Origin: JBPESP01 sp051710585
GTDB taxonomy: Bacteria; Pseudomonadota; Gammaproteobacteria; Enterobacterales; Enterobacteriaceae
Direction of reading: 5' to 3'
DNA: 64,000 nucleotides
Assembly: GCA_051710585.1 (NCBI GenBank)
Contig: JBPESP010000003.1
Coordinates: 1-64,000 of the forward strand
The notes beneath the pieces are model-generated. The model did no database searches, was not told the DNA's origin, and saw only the letters and a program-made list of their open reading frames with translations. This document shows positions 9,963 to 18,324 of the stretch, piece by piece (positions within the stretch are counted from its first letter, which is position 1; the number at the start of each line of letters is the position of its first letter). Position numbers and translations under genes: made by a program.

Positions 9963-11324
9963 ATGTTTGACAATTTATCCGATCGATTATCGCGCACGTT
10001 GCGCAACATCAGCGGCAGAGGCCACCTAACTGAAGAAAATATCAAAAATACGCTGCAGGAAGTCCGCATAGCGCTACTAGAGGCGGATGTAGCGTTACCG
10101 GTAGTTCGAGATTTTATTGGGCGGATCAAAGAACACGCACTGGGACAGGAAGTCAACAAAAGTCTAACACCAGGGCAAAAGTTCATCAAGATCGTACACG
10201 CCGAGCTGGTAAACGCTATGGCCGACAAAAATAACACCCTTAATCTAGCAGCACGACCGCCGGCGGTCGTGCTGCTAGTTGGCCTGCAGGGGGCTGGGAA
10301 AACAACGAGCGTCGCCAAACTTGGTAAATATCTACACAAGAATCAAAAGAAGAAAGTGCTAGTAGTATCTGCTGATGTCTATCGCCCAGCGGCGATTAAG
10401 CAATTGGAAATTTTAGCCGAAACCGTCGGCGTCGATTTCTTTCCATCCGACGTCAGTCAAAAGCCAGTCGACATCGTTAACCAGGCACTAAATCAAGCCA
10501 GGCTCAAGTTCTATGATGTGCTACTGGTAGATACCTCCGGACGCCTGTACATGGATGAAACGATGATGGCAGAAATCATCGCCATCCACATTGCTATCAC
10601 ACCAGTGGAAACCCTGTTTGTTATTGACGCCATGACTGGACAGGAGGCCGCAAATACCGCCAAAACATTTAATACAGCGCTACCGCTGACTGGGATTATC
10701 CTGACAAAAGTTGACAGCGATGCACGCGGCGGTGCTGCACTTTCCATGCGGTATATCACTGGTAAACCGATAAAATTCATTGGTGTCGGCGAGAAAATTG
10801 ATGCGCTGGAACCATTTTGCCCCGTTCGTCTAGCCGGAAGAATACTCGGTATGAGTGACGTTTTGTCACTTATCGAAGATATTGAAAACAAAATTGATCG
10901 TACTCAGGTAGAAAAGTTAGCCAGCAAGCTGAAAAAAGGTGATAACTTCAACCTTAGTGATTTCCTCGATCAACTTAAACAGATACATAATATGGGCGAC
11001 ATACCTAGCATGATGAGCAAGCTGCTAAACATTAACCAGCTACCGGCCAATATCAAGTTGCAGATAAATGATAAAGTCCTACTGCATATGGAAGGAATTA
11101 TAAATTCTATGACAACCAAGGAGCGCATTAACCCAGATATTATTAAAGGTTCGCGCAAGCGGCGTATCGCCGCTGGTTCCGGCATGCAGGTTCAAGACGT
11201 TAATCGCTTGTTGAAACAGTTTAATGAGATGCAGTGGATGATAAAGAAAATGAAAAAGAGTAGTATAGCGAAAATGATGCGCAATATGAAGAGTATGATG
11301 CTACCTAAATTCCACGGACGTTAA
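9963..11324 (+). CDS. ffh: Signal recognition particle protein Ffh
   Basis: Ffh binds 4.5S RNA and signal sequences and, with FtsY, delivers membrane proteins to the translocon. At 453 residues it equals E. coli Ffh. Order: N domain, G domain with G1 GLQGAGKTT, G4 TKVDSDARGG, and the M domain ending in SRKRRIAAGSGMQVQDVNR and a methionine-rich helix.
Oddities: the G3 motif is DTSGR instead of DTAGR, and TKVDGD has become TKVDSD. Just before G1, AARPPAVVLLVG replaces AAQPPAVVLMAG; those codons lie in a perfect 34-bp palindrome (10245-10278). The ribosome site is weak. First gene of the ffh-rpsP-rimM-trmD-rplS block. Confidence 0.97.
   Translation: MFDNLSDRLSRTLRNISGRGHLTEENIKNTLQEVRIALLEADVALPVVRDFIGRIKEHALGQEVNKSLTPGQKFIKIVHAELVNAMADKNNTLNLAARPPAVVLLVGLQGAGKTTSVAKLGKYLHKNQKKKVLVVSADVYRPAAIKQLEILAETVGVDFFPSDVSQKPVDIVNQALNQARLKFYDVLLVDTSGRLYMDETMMAEIIAIHIAITPVETLFVIDAMTGQEAANTAKTFNTALPLTGIILTKVDSDARGGAALSMRYITGKPIKFIGVGEKIDALEPFCPVRLAGRILGMSDVLSLIEDIENKIDRTQVEKLASKLKKGDNFNLSDFLDQLKQIHNMGDIPSMMSKLLNINQLPANIKLQINDKVLLHMEGIINSMTTKERINPDIIKGSRKRRIAAGSGMQVQDVNRLLKQFNEMQWMIKKMKKSSIAKMMRNMKSMMLPKFHGR
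10245..10278. repeat. Perfect 34-bp palindrome in ffh, no spacer
   Basis: Left arm CTAGCAGCACGACCGCC abuts its exact complement GGCGGTCGTGCTGCTAG. It encodes the residues just before the Ffh P-loop. Every residue there that differs from E. coli Ffh lies in or next to the arms (Q to R, M to L, A to V), as expected if one arm was copied from the other. Confidence 0.95.
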
Positions 11325-11442
11325 CTATTGATTGATTGTTTTTTAACCTAAAACAAGTAAAATGCTCAAGGTTTTTATAGAGGGTAACCGGATTAGCATA
11401 CCCCTAGATAACTCGGTTATTTTATTAACCAAAGAGAATGTT

Positions 11443-11721
11443 ATGGTAACAATTCGTTTAGCGCGGGGCGGCGCTAAAAAACGCCCATTCTATCAAATCG
11501 TCGTGACCGATAGTCGCAACGCACGCGACGGTCGCTTTATCGAACGTATTGGCTTTTTCAACCCGATTGCAACCGGTCAAGCAGAAGGCCTGCGTTTAAA
11601 TCTGGATCGTATTGAACATTGGATTGGCCAGGGCGCAACAGTTTCCGAGCGCGTTTATAGTTTGATTAAAAACGCGAAAAAGCACCTTAACAACGCGTCT
11701 CCTGGTAGTGGAAATGAGTAA
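11443..11721 (+). CDS. rpsP: 30S ribosomal protein S16
   Basis: S16 binds 16S rRNA early in 30S assembly. The start MVTIRLARGGAKKRPFYQIV matches E. coli from the first residue, so ATG 11443 is chosen over an in-frame ATG 81 bases upstream. 92 residues against 82 in E. coli; the body (DSRNARDGRFIERIGFFNP) is well kept and the extra length is at the divergent C-terminus. A purine-rich AAAGAGAA precedes the start. Its stop overlaps the rimM start by eight bases (ATGAGTAA), which implies coupled translation. Confidence 0.96.
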   Translation: MVTIRLARGGAKKRPFYQIVVTDSRNARDGRFIERIGFFNPIATGQAEGLRLNLDRIEHWIGQGATVSERVYSLIKNAKKHLNNASPGSGNE

Positions 11722-12262
11722 ACAATTCCGTATTGTAACACCCCTTGAGCCGATAGTTGTTGGCAAAATACGCTCGGCGCATGGCGTTTATGGTTGGCTT
11801 AAAGTGTTTTCTTCCACTGAAACACCTGAAAGAATTTTTGATTACCAGCCCTGGTTTATCAAAAGGGTAGCTGAGTGTCAGCCGATCAGGCTTAAAAAAT
11901 GGAAACGTCACAATCAGGATCTAATTATCAAGATAAAGGATATTGAAGATCGAGAAGCAGCTAGATTGCTAGCTAATTGTGAAATCGTCGTCGAGGCCTC
12001 GCAATTTCCCAATCTCGACGAGGGTGAATATTACTGGAAAGACCTCTTAGGGTGCCAGCTGATAACCCTGAAGGGTTATCAGCTGGGTGAGGTCATTGAT
12101 TTAATAGAAACCGGTTCAAATGATATTTTGGTGGTGAAAACCGACCTGAAAGATGCCTTTGGCATTCAGGAACGGTTAATTCCGTTCCTGAATGGGCAAG
12201 TGATTAAAAATATTGATCTCACGATCCACGTTATTGAAGTTGACTGGGATCCAGGTTTTTGA
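11714..12262 (+). CDS. rimM: Ribosome maturation factor RimM
   Basis: RimM helps mature the 30S head, acting with S19, and shares its operon with S16. From ATG 11714 the product is 182 residues, as in E. coli, starting MSKQFRI; an in-frame GTG six bases earlier is possible. It has the RimM N-terminal domain (GKIRSAHGVYGWLKVFSSTE) and the PRC-barrel half (YYWKDLLGCQ, ETGSNDILVVK, IPFLNGQVI, IEVDWDPGF). The segment LITLKGYQLG replaces VVTTEGYDLG of E. coli and is encoded by a 15-bp inverted repeat (12055-12086). Confidence 0.96.
   Translation: MSKQFRIVTPLEPIVVGKIRSAHGVYGWLKVFSSTETPERIFDYQPWFIKRVAECQPIRLKKWKRHNQDLIIKIKDIEDREAARLLANCEIVVEASQFPNLDEGEYYWKDLLGCQLITLKGYQLGEVIDLIETGSNDILVVKTDLKDAFGIQERLIPFLNGQVIKNIDLTIHVIEVDWDPGF
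12055..12086. repeat. Perfect inverted repeat in rimM, 15-bp arms, 2-nt spacer
   Basis: CCAGCTGATAACCCT and AGGGTTATCAGCTGG around GA. The right arm encodes GYQLG where E. coli has GYDLG, and the middle has TLK for TTE, so the coding change tracks the palindrome. Confidence 0.95.
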
Positions 12263-12301
12263 TCCACCGCACTTGAGGATGCTAATAGCAGAAGTGGCCA
12301 A

Positions 12302-13045
12302 ATGTGGATTGGCATCATCAGTATATTTCCCGAGATGTTCCGTGCTATTACCGACTACGGGGTAAGCGGCCGGGCAATAAAGAATGGCCTGCTGAATATG
12401 GAGTGGTGGAGCCCGCGTGATTTTACCCACGATAAACATCATACCGTGGACGATCGCCCTTACGGCGGCGGTCCGGGAATGCTGATGATGATACAGCCAT
12501 TGCTAGATGCGATTCAGAAAGCAAAAAATAAAGCAGGCAAAGAGGCGAAAGTAATTTATCTCTCTCCTCAGGGCCGTAGACTTGATCAGCAAGGCGTAAG
12601 AGAGCTAGCCACTAATCCAAAAATAATCCTGGTGTGTGGGCGTTATGAGGGTATTGATGAACGTTTAATCGCCACTGAGATTGATGAAGAATGGTCAATA
12701 GGTGATTATGTTCTTAGCGGGGGTGAATTAGCGGCGATGGTGCTAATTGACTCGGTATCCCGGTTCATTCCGGGTGTGCTTGGACATCAGGCCTCCGCGG
12801 TGGAGGACTCCTTCGCAAGAGGGCTACTAGATTGCCCACACTATACCCGTCCCGCAGTGTTTTCCGGCATGAAGGTACCGTCAGTTCTACTTTCAGGTAA
12901 TCATACTAATATTCGTCGCTGGCGTCTCAAACAATCTTTAAGGCGCACCTGGGTCAGAAGACCTGAACTTTTAAAAAGCCTATCTCTAACTGATGAGCAA
13001 GAAAAGTTATTAATTGAGATCAAACAGGAATACCAAGTAAGCTGA
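12302..13045 (+). CDS. trmD: tRNA (guanine-37-N1)-methyltransferase
   Basis: TrmD puts the m1G37 mark beside the anticodon of tRNAs reading CNN and GGG-type codons, using SAM, and so prevents +1 frameshifts. 247 residues, slightly shorter than E. coli (255) at the C-terminus. The SPOUT knot motifs are present: DDRPYGGGPGMLMM, YLSPQGRRLDQQGV, LVCGRYEGIDERLI, EEWSIGDYVLSGGELA, ending RPELLKSLSLT. Start MWIGIISIFPEMF agrees with E. coli. It lies 39 bases after rimM and 78 before rplS in the same operon. Confidence 0.97.
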   Translation: MWIGIISIFPEMFRAITDYGVSGRAIKNGLLNMEWWSPRDFTHDKHHTVDDRPYGGGPGMLMMIQPLLDAIQKAKNKAGKEAKVIYLSPQGRRLDQQGVRELATNPKIILVCGRYEGIDERLIATEIDEEWSIGDYVLSGGELAAMVLIDSVSRFIPGVLGHQASAVEDSFARGLLDCPHYTRPAVFSGMKVPSVLLSGNHTNIRRWRLKQSLRRTWVRRPELLKSLSLTDEQEKLLIEIKQEYQVS

Positions 13046-13123
13046 AAAGATAATTAAAAGGAACGGTCTAATGGCTAATAAACCTGAACTCTGTCAATTC
13101 ATGTTAGTACGTGGAACAAAATG

Positions 13124-13471
13124 ATGAGCAATATAATCAAACAAATTGAACAAGAACAAATAAAGCAGAACATACCTTCTTTCCGTCCGGGCGACTCGGT
13201 GGAAGTTAAAGTATGGGTTGTTGAAGGTAGCAAAAAACGGCTACAAGCATTCGAGGGCATGGTTATTGCTATTCGTAACCGTGGTCTCTGTTCAGCATTT
13301 ACTGTTCGAAAAATTTCTAACAGCGAAGGTATTGAGCGTGTATTCCAGACACACTCTCCGATAATCCATAGCATTACCATAAAACGTCGTGGCGCCGTGC
13401 GTCAGGCTAAACTATATTACTTACGTGAACGTAGCGGTAAAGCAGCGCGCATTAAAGAACGTCTGCTTTAA
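13124..13471 (+). CDS. rplS: 50S ribosomal protein L19
   Basis: L19 sits at the 30S/50S interface. The 115-residue product matches E. coli L19 (115) throughout: SNIIKQIEQEQ, SFRPGDSVEVKVWVVEGSKK, QTHSPI, KRRGAVRQAKLYYLRERSGK. There are two adjacent ATGs (13121 and 13124); the second gives the E. coli N-terminus MSNIIKQ and is chosen. The ribosome site is only GTGGA. Last gene of the operon, followed by an imperfect hairpin. Confidence 0.97.
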   Translation: MSNIIKQIEQEQIKQNIPSFRPGDSVEVKVWVVEGSKKRLQAFEGMVIAIRNRGLCSAFTVRKISNSEGIERVFQTHSPIIHSITIKRRGAVRQAKLYYLRERSGKAARIKERLL

Positions 13472-13522
13472 GGTGGAGCGGACGCCTTATATAAAAGTTA
13501 ACAACCCTACAAGGGTTATCGG

Positions 13523-13580
13523 TGGGGACTTATTTTTTCTTATTCTTATTATAAAGAAAAAAATATCCTCTCCCATCACT
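13523..13580 (+). terminator. Imperfect hairpin after rplS, possible bidirectional terminator
   Basis: A stretch GTGGGGACTTATTTTTTC is loosely complementary to the following GAAAAAAATATCCTCTCCC. The fold would put T-runs on either strand. Pairing is imperfect, so this is only a candidate for the operon's end. Confidence 0.4.
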
Positions 13581-13799
13581 TGAACGCGCTCAGTTACTCG
13601 CTGTTTTAGCAGTAAACTAAAACTAATCATTATACTGAATTTTCCCCTGTAAACTATTTTATGACTCGTTACATTCACGAGACCTGAGTTTACTATCATA
13701 TTCTACGATATAATCTGTAATTGTAAAGTTATGGACTAGCATTTCTTAGTTTATATATATCTACATCATTGTACCACATATATTTTTATCTCTATTAAC
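13581..13799. other. Spacer between rplS and IS copy D
   Basis: AT-rich, with no gene recognised. In E. coli pheA/tyrA genes follow rplS; I find no trace of them here, so a rearrangement or deletion break lies in or near this stretch. Confidence 0.4.
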
Positions 13800-14518
13800 A
13801 GCTAAATGGCGCTCAAGATAATTTAGGATCATAATATTCGCCTGACCAACAAGTTATGTTTATACCCATGCATAGACTACTAACGACACCTGGTATAGCT
13901 CTTTATATAACCTTCCTTGCGAGAGTCACACTACCCGCCCCATCCGGAAGCCTCTTCTGTATTATTATGGTAACGACAATTCTTACGCCAGCTGCACTAA
14001 CACTATATCACCCACTTGACTACACAATAACGTTTACCTACTATCTATCTTTTAAGATGACTTTTACAGATATTTATCACTACTGCGATGAATCCTGAAT
14101 ACGTATAAAAGTGTTGCTATAGGATCATGCATCCTGAATGTCCTCGATTCACGATGACTTATTTAAAGAGTCTGAACATCGATAGCGTTTTAACCTTTTT
14201 AATGTTTGACTTTTATTTCAATGTGTTATAATTTCTTCTATAGCTTATATATTCGATTTCTTCCGAGCTATAGAAGAAGGTTTTTACGTTTTTCCTGTCG
14301 TTCTTTACACAGTTGTTTTCTTGCCATTTCGTCATCTTAAAATAATCTATGCTCATGGCTTTCTGCTTGTATAGCGATGCAATTTTTTTATCGATAACCA
14401 GTTTGAACAGATTTGCGTTTGAATTCAAGAGTAACATTTCTTTTTTTATATTGCTGCATTGGCATTATTCTGAAGTGAACATATCACCTTTGTTCAAGTG
14501 GCTAAATTCAGTATGCCC
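13800..14518 (-). mobile_element. IS3-family remnant, copy D, inserted in recA
   Basis: Minus-strand frames give OrfA: EFKRKSVQ, LVIDKKIASLYKQKAMSI, MTKWQE, KERQEK. OrfB pieces then follow: AGVRIVVTIIIQKRLPDGAG, for the known AGARSIATMVTQRG-type segment. The left end near 14518 (GGCTAAATTCAGTATGCCC) matches the ends of copies C, E and F. Directly beyond it the recA frame begins in mid-gene, so the insertion and a later deletion removed the first two thirds or more of recA. Inactive: stops and frameshifts throughout. Confidence 0.85.
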
Positions 14519-14815
14519 TTAGAAGGCGATGTAAAGTAGTGGGTAACGAAAACTGCGTTAAAGTCGTGAAGAATAAAGTTTCTGCGCTATTTTAAACAGC
14601 GAGAATTCTAGATCATGTACAGCTAAAGTATCAATATTTACGATAAGTTGATTCACTTTTAGTGTTAAAATAAACTGATTGAGAAAACCAGCGTCTGCTA
14701 TACTACAACAAAGAGAATATCCAGCTATGGCAAAATAAATATCTGCAGGAAAACTACGCAATATTTTGATACCCAATCTCGGAAGGCGCTAGTTAAAGCA
14801 ATTAAGAGTTTTAAA
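14519..14815 (+). pseudogene. recA: 3' remnant of recA, cut by an IS
   Basis: Frames give EGDVKVVGNENCVKVVKNKV, then FKQREF, the KLIEKTS region (for EKLIEKAGAWYSY) and EKI near the end. This is RecA C-terminal sequence in order ([28 protein letters not shown] in E. coli). No start, Walker A or DNA-binding loops remain, since IS copy D occupies that side, and stops interrupt what is left. E. coli order recA-(recX)-alaS is kept. Unless another copy exists elsewhere, the cell lacks RecA and so lacks homologous recombination and SOS induction. Confidence 0.85.
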
Positions 14816-14920
14816 TGATCGACAGCAAAAGAACAGACCGTATGGTGAGAGATTCCTGACACGACAGCTTCCCTATCTTGACCGGGGTTTTAGATTTGGG
14901 GCTGATATTGCCACGATTAT

Positions 14921-14948
14921 AAAAAAGCCGAGCTACAGAGTAGCTCGG
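14921..14948 (-). terminator. Strong rho-independent terminator on the minus strand
   Basis: On the minus strand the perfect 8-bp stem CCGAGCTA/TAGCTCGG with loop CTCTG is followed by CTTTTTT. It would end a transcript coming leftwards from the recA-alaS gap, but no minus-strand gene is there. Just upstream on that strand a second stem (CGCTT..AAGCG, near 14971-14990) is visible. A small RNA of perhaps 80-150 nt is one reading; a leftover of a lost gene is the other. Confidence 0.65.
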
Positions 14949-15239
14949 GGGTGGTAGCACTAGCTGCGCGCAAGCTCGCTTTCGCAAGCGGACAAAAGCG
15001 AAAACCTATCCATAGATAATAAACCAGAAAAAGATCGAGAAAGCAGTTACTTGTTATCACGTGCAAGACTCATTAATTTATAAATTTATAAATAGATGAT
15101 ATGCAGCATTTTACTTATAAGTAAAGAAAATTTATCCTATTCTCACTTTTACGATCTTAAACCTCACTAAAGCAGCCGTATAACTACGCTATTCTGTGCG
15201 TAGATGCGATCTTTTTTTTGCATAATTCCGGAAACTACT
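14949..15239. other. recA-alaS gap
   Basis: Holds a G+C-rich hairpin-forming patch (14955-14995) and then AT-rich sequence before alaS. A short, weak similarity to RecX frames just left of it (RFL..LPYLDRGF near 14850) is too little to call. Confidence 0.4.
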
Positions 15240-17891
15240 ATGAACAAGAGTACTGCTGAGATACGTCAGGCGTTTCTCGATTTTTTCCATAGCAAGGGAC
15301 ACCAGGTACTAGCGAGCAGTTCACTAGTGCCTAACAACGATCCAACATTGCTGTTTACAAACGCTGGCATGAACCAGTTCAAGGATTTATTTCTGGGCCT
15401 GAATAATCGTTCCTATCGGCGCGCCGCCACTTCACAACGCTGCGTACGTGCGGGTGGCAAGCACAACGATTTGGAGAACGTCGGCTACACGACGCGCCAC
15501 CACACTTTTTTTGAAATGCTGGGAAATTTTAGCTTTGGCGACTATTTTAAACATGACGCCATCTTGTTCGCCTGGGAATTGTTAACCGGGGAACACTGGT
15601 TCAACCTGCCAAAAGAAAAACTTTTGGTCACAGTATATCCCACTGATGATGAAGCCTATAACATCTGGTCCACCGAAGTGGGGATCCCTAGTGAGCGCAT
15701 TATTTGCCTCGGCGATAGTAGCGATAATAAAAACAGCACCTATGCTTCCAATAATTTCTGGCAAATGGGTGATACCGGCCCCTGCGGCCCCTGCTCAGAA
15801 ATCTTCTATGATCATGGAGAACATATTTTGGGTGGTCCACCAGGAAGCCCAGAGAAAGATGGTGATCGCTACATTGAGATCTGGAACCTAGTATTTATGC
15901 AGTTTAACAGACAGCCCGACGGTACGCTGCTACTACTGCCAAAACCTTCAGTGGATACCGGCATGGGGTTGGAGCGTATTGCGGCGGTATTGCAACATGT
16001 CAACTCAAACTATGATATCGACCTGTTCAAGATACTTATCGACGCCGCAGCAAAAGCAACAGGCGCTAGCAATCCTGATAGCAAATCGCTACGGGTTATC
16101 GCTGATCACATACGCTCGTCTGCCTTCCTGATTAGCGATGGCGTCCTACCATCCAAGGATGGTAGGGGATATGTCCTGCGGCGAATCATCCGCCGGGCGA
16201 TTCGCCATGGTAATATGTTGGGAGCTAGCGATACCTTTTTCTATAAGCTGGTCGGGCCGCTTATAGATGTTATGGGTAGCGCCGCCAGCCAGCTAAAGTC
16301 ACAACAAGCGATGATAGAACAAGTAGTACGTACCGAAGAAGAGCAGTTCGCACGCACGTTAAAACGTGGTCTGACTCTACTTAACGATGAGCTTACTAAA
16401 TTAACCAGCAATACCCTAGATGGCAAAACTGCCTTCCGTCTTTATGATACTTACGGTTTCCCGCTAGATTTGACCGCCGATGTTTGTCGTGAACGCAACC
16501 TACACATTGATAAGGCGGGTTTTAAGCACGCCATAGAGGTACAACGGAAACGCGCCCGTGAATCGAACAATTTTGGCGCCGACTATCATAGTTTGTTGTG
16601 CGTGAATGAAGCTAGCCGCTTCTTTGGTTATGAACACCTTAAGCATCAGGGACGAGTGACTGCGCTTTTCCGCAGCGGCCAGCCGGTAGACATCATCCAC
16701 CAAGGGGAAGAGGCGGTGGTCGTGTTAGATGAGACGCCATTTTATAGTGAATCTGGCGGCCAGGTAGGCGATAGAGGTATATTGAAAACGACTTCGGGAG
16801 TGTTCGAGGTTACGGATACGCAGAAATACGGCAAGGCCTTTGGGCATCATGGCAAGTTTAGTTACGGTGAACTAAAAATGAATATGCAAGTTACTGCACA
16901 GGTGGATAGTGTGCGCCGTGAGCGCATTTGCTTGAATCATTCCGCTACCCATTTGCTACATGCAGCCTTGCGTCAGATGCTCGGCGATAAAATCAGGCAA
17001 GAAGGATCACTAGTAAACGACCACTACCTGCGTTTCGATTTCTTCCATAATGAAGTTATGAAACCCGAACATATCCGTCGGGTAGAAAAGATTGTCAATG
17101 AGCAAATCAGACGCAATCTGCCTATCAGAACCAACATTATGGGATTAGAAGACGCTCGTAGTAAAGGGGCTATAGCGCTGTTTGGCGAAAAATACGAGGC
17201 ACAGGTTAGGGTATTGAGTATGGGAAATTTCTCCACCGAATTATGCGGAGGGACTCACGCCAGCCGTACCGGCGATATCGGTCTATTCCACATCATTGCT
17301 GAATATAGCATTGGCTCCGGTATCCGCCGCATTGAAGCGGTTAGTGGTGAAGAAGCGCTGGCGGTACTACATCAGAAAAGTGATTTGGTGCAGCAGATAG
17401 CTCAGTTGATAAAAGGTGATAGCCAAACGCTGCTGGACAAAGTACGGACGCTTCAAGAGCATTCCAGACGACTGCAAAAAGACCTTCAGGAGCTAAAGAA
17501 TCAACAGATGGTACAAGAAATGGCCTCTCTTAGCCGTAACGTGCGCGATATCAATGGCGTCAAGGTTCTTGTGAGCCAGCTGAACAACGTCAAACCAAAA
17601 ATGCTGCGCACCATAGTGCGCGATCTGAAGCATCAATTAGGGTCTGCAATTATCATTTTTGCTACAGTAACAGAAGGAAAAGTCAGCCTGATAGCCGGCG
17701 TGACAAAAAATTTGATCAATCGAGTCAAAGCAACTGACATTATCAGTCATCTTGCGCAAAAGGTGGGGGGAAGAGGTGGTGGACACCCCGATCTAGCACA
17801 GGCAAGTGGCAATGATATAACCGCTTTGCCGGCTGCACTAGCAAGTGTAAATGCGATGCTGGCTACAAAACTCTATGTAGAATACGAATAG
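15240..17891 (+). CDS. alaS: Alanyl-tRNA synthetase
   Basis: AlaRS charges tRNA-Ala and edits Ser/Gly mischarging. 883 residues from ATG 15240 (MNKSTAEIRQAFLDFF, as in E. coli); an upstream in-frame ATG at 15204 would add 12 unlike residues. Class II core: RCVRAGGKHNDLENVG, FFEMLGNFSFGDYFK, GDTGPCGPCSEIFYDHG, and motif 3 TGMGLERIAAV. Editing domain: LNHSATHLLHAALRQ, ELCGGTHASRTGDIG. C-terminal C-Ala domain ends in GGRGGGHPDLAQ. SNEGRG-type residues are changed to SKDGRG within a 10-bp inverted repeat (16145-16166). csrA follows as in E. coli. Confidence 0.97.
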   Translation: MNKSTAEIRQAFLDFFHSKGHQVLASSSLVPNNDPTLLFTNAGMNQFKDLFLGLNNRSYRRAATSQRCVRAGGKHNDLENVGYTTRHHTFFEMLGNFSFGDYFKHDAILFAWELLTGEHWFNLPKEKLLVTVYPTDDEAYNIWSTEVGIPSERIICLGDSSDNKNSTYASNNFWQMGDTGPCGPCSEIFYDHGEHILGGPPGSPEKDGDRYIEIWNLVFMQFNRQPDGTLLLLPKPSVDTGMGLERIAAVLQHVNSNYDIDLFKILIDAAAKATGASNPDSKSLRVIADHIRSSAFLISDGVLPSKDGRGYVLRRIIRRAIRHGNMLGASDTFFYKLVGPLIDVMGSAASQLKSQQAMIEQVVRTEEEQFARTLKRGLTLLNDELTKLTSNTLDGKTAFRLYDTYGFPLDLTADVCRERNLHIDKAGFKHAIEVQRKRARESNNFGADYHSLLCVNEASRFFGYEHLKHQGRVTALFRSGQPVDIIHQGEEAVVVLDETPFYSESGGQVGDRGILKTTSGVFEVTDTQKYGKAFGHHGKFSYGELKMNMQVTAQVDSVRRERICLNHSATHLLHAALRQMLGDKIRQEGSLVNDHYLRFDFFHNEVMKPEHIRRVEKIVNEQIRRNLPIRTNIMGLEDARSKGAIALFGEKYEAQVRVLSMGNFSTELCGGTHASRTGDIGLFHIIAEYSIGSGIRRIEAVSGEEALAVLHQKSDLVQQIAQLIKGDSQTLLDKVRTLQEHSRRLQKDLQELKNQQMVQEMASLSRNVRDINGVKVLVSQLNNVKPKMLRTIVRDLKHQLGSAIIIFATVTEGKVSLIAGVTKNLINRVKATDIISHLAQKVGGRGGGHPDLAQASGNDITALPAALASVNAMLATKLYVEYE
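16145..16166. repeat. Perfect inverted repeat in alaS, 10-bp arms, 2-nt spacer
   Basis: CCTACCATCC and GGATGGTAGG around AA. It encodes LPSKDGR; E. coli has MPSNENR there, so the changed residues fall in the right arm. Confidence 0.9.
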
Positions 17892-18088
17892 GCTATAATA
17901 AACACCTTAACTTAATAAAAATTAGGTTTTTTGAAAACATACCTTTTTCTTGAAAAAAGGTTAAGCGCAAAACTAATTATATTGACTAGAATTATACCAG
18001 ATATGAAAGTAGGCTTGGTAACGTTTCCCACATGCATGTTATACAGTTTACGCTTTCACGCTATATGATAGATAATGGTGTGGAACTG

Positions 18089-18119
18089 AAAGACCTGAGT
18101 CTTTAAATCTTTCAAGGAG
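18089..18119 (+). promoter_or_regulatory. csrA leader: small hairpin and CsrA-type AAGGA ribosome site
   Basis: AAAGAC/GTCTTT forms a 6-bp stem with loop CTGA (18089-18104), then CAAGGAGC with the Shine-Dalgarno AAGGAG at 18114-18119. E. coli CsrA binds GGA motifs in its own leader, one of them over this ribosome site. The GGA here, and another at 18082-18084, would allow the same autorepression; that is inference. Confidence 0.5.
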
Positions 18120-18125
18120 CAAAGA

Positions 18126-18311
18126 ATGCTTATTCTAACTCGTCGAGTTGGTGAAACCCTCATGATTGGTGATGAGGTTACGGTTACTATTCTAGGTGTC
18201 AAAGGCAACCAAGTCCGTATCGGTGTTAATGCTCCTAAAGAAGTTTCTGTGCACCGCGAAGAAATATATCAGCGTATCCAGGCTGAGAAATTACAACAAA
18301 CTCTTTACTGA
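18126..18311 (+). CDS. csrA: Carbon storage regulator CsrA
   Basis: CsrA is a dimeric RNA-binding protein that controls translation of target mRNAs at GGA motifs. The 61-residue product is nearly identical to E. coli CsrA: MLILTRRVGETLMIGDEV, VKGNQVRIGVNAPKEVSVHR, EEIYQRIQAEK. The RNA-contacting L4 and R44 regions are unchanged. Excellent ribosome site. It is striking that this global regulator is kept while phoPQ and cdaR are lost. In E. coli a tRNA cluster follows; here IS copy E does. Confidence 0.97.
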   Translation: MLILTRRVGETLMIGDEVTVTILGVKGNQVRIGVNAPKEVSVHREEIYQRIQAEKLQQTLY

Positions 18312-18324
18312 TATCCTTATTTTA

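Noticed and set aside
14898..14925. GGGGCTGAT similar to the 5' end of tmRNA
   Set aside because: Only about nine bases match; nothing of the rest of ssrA follows.
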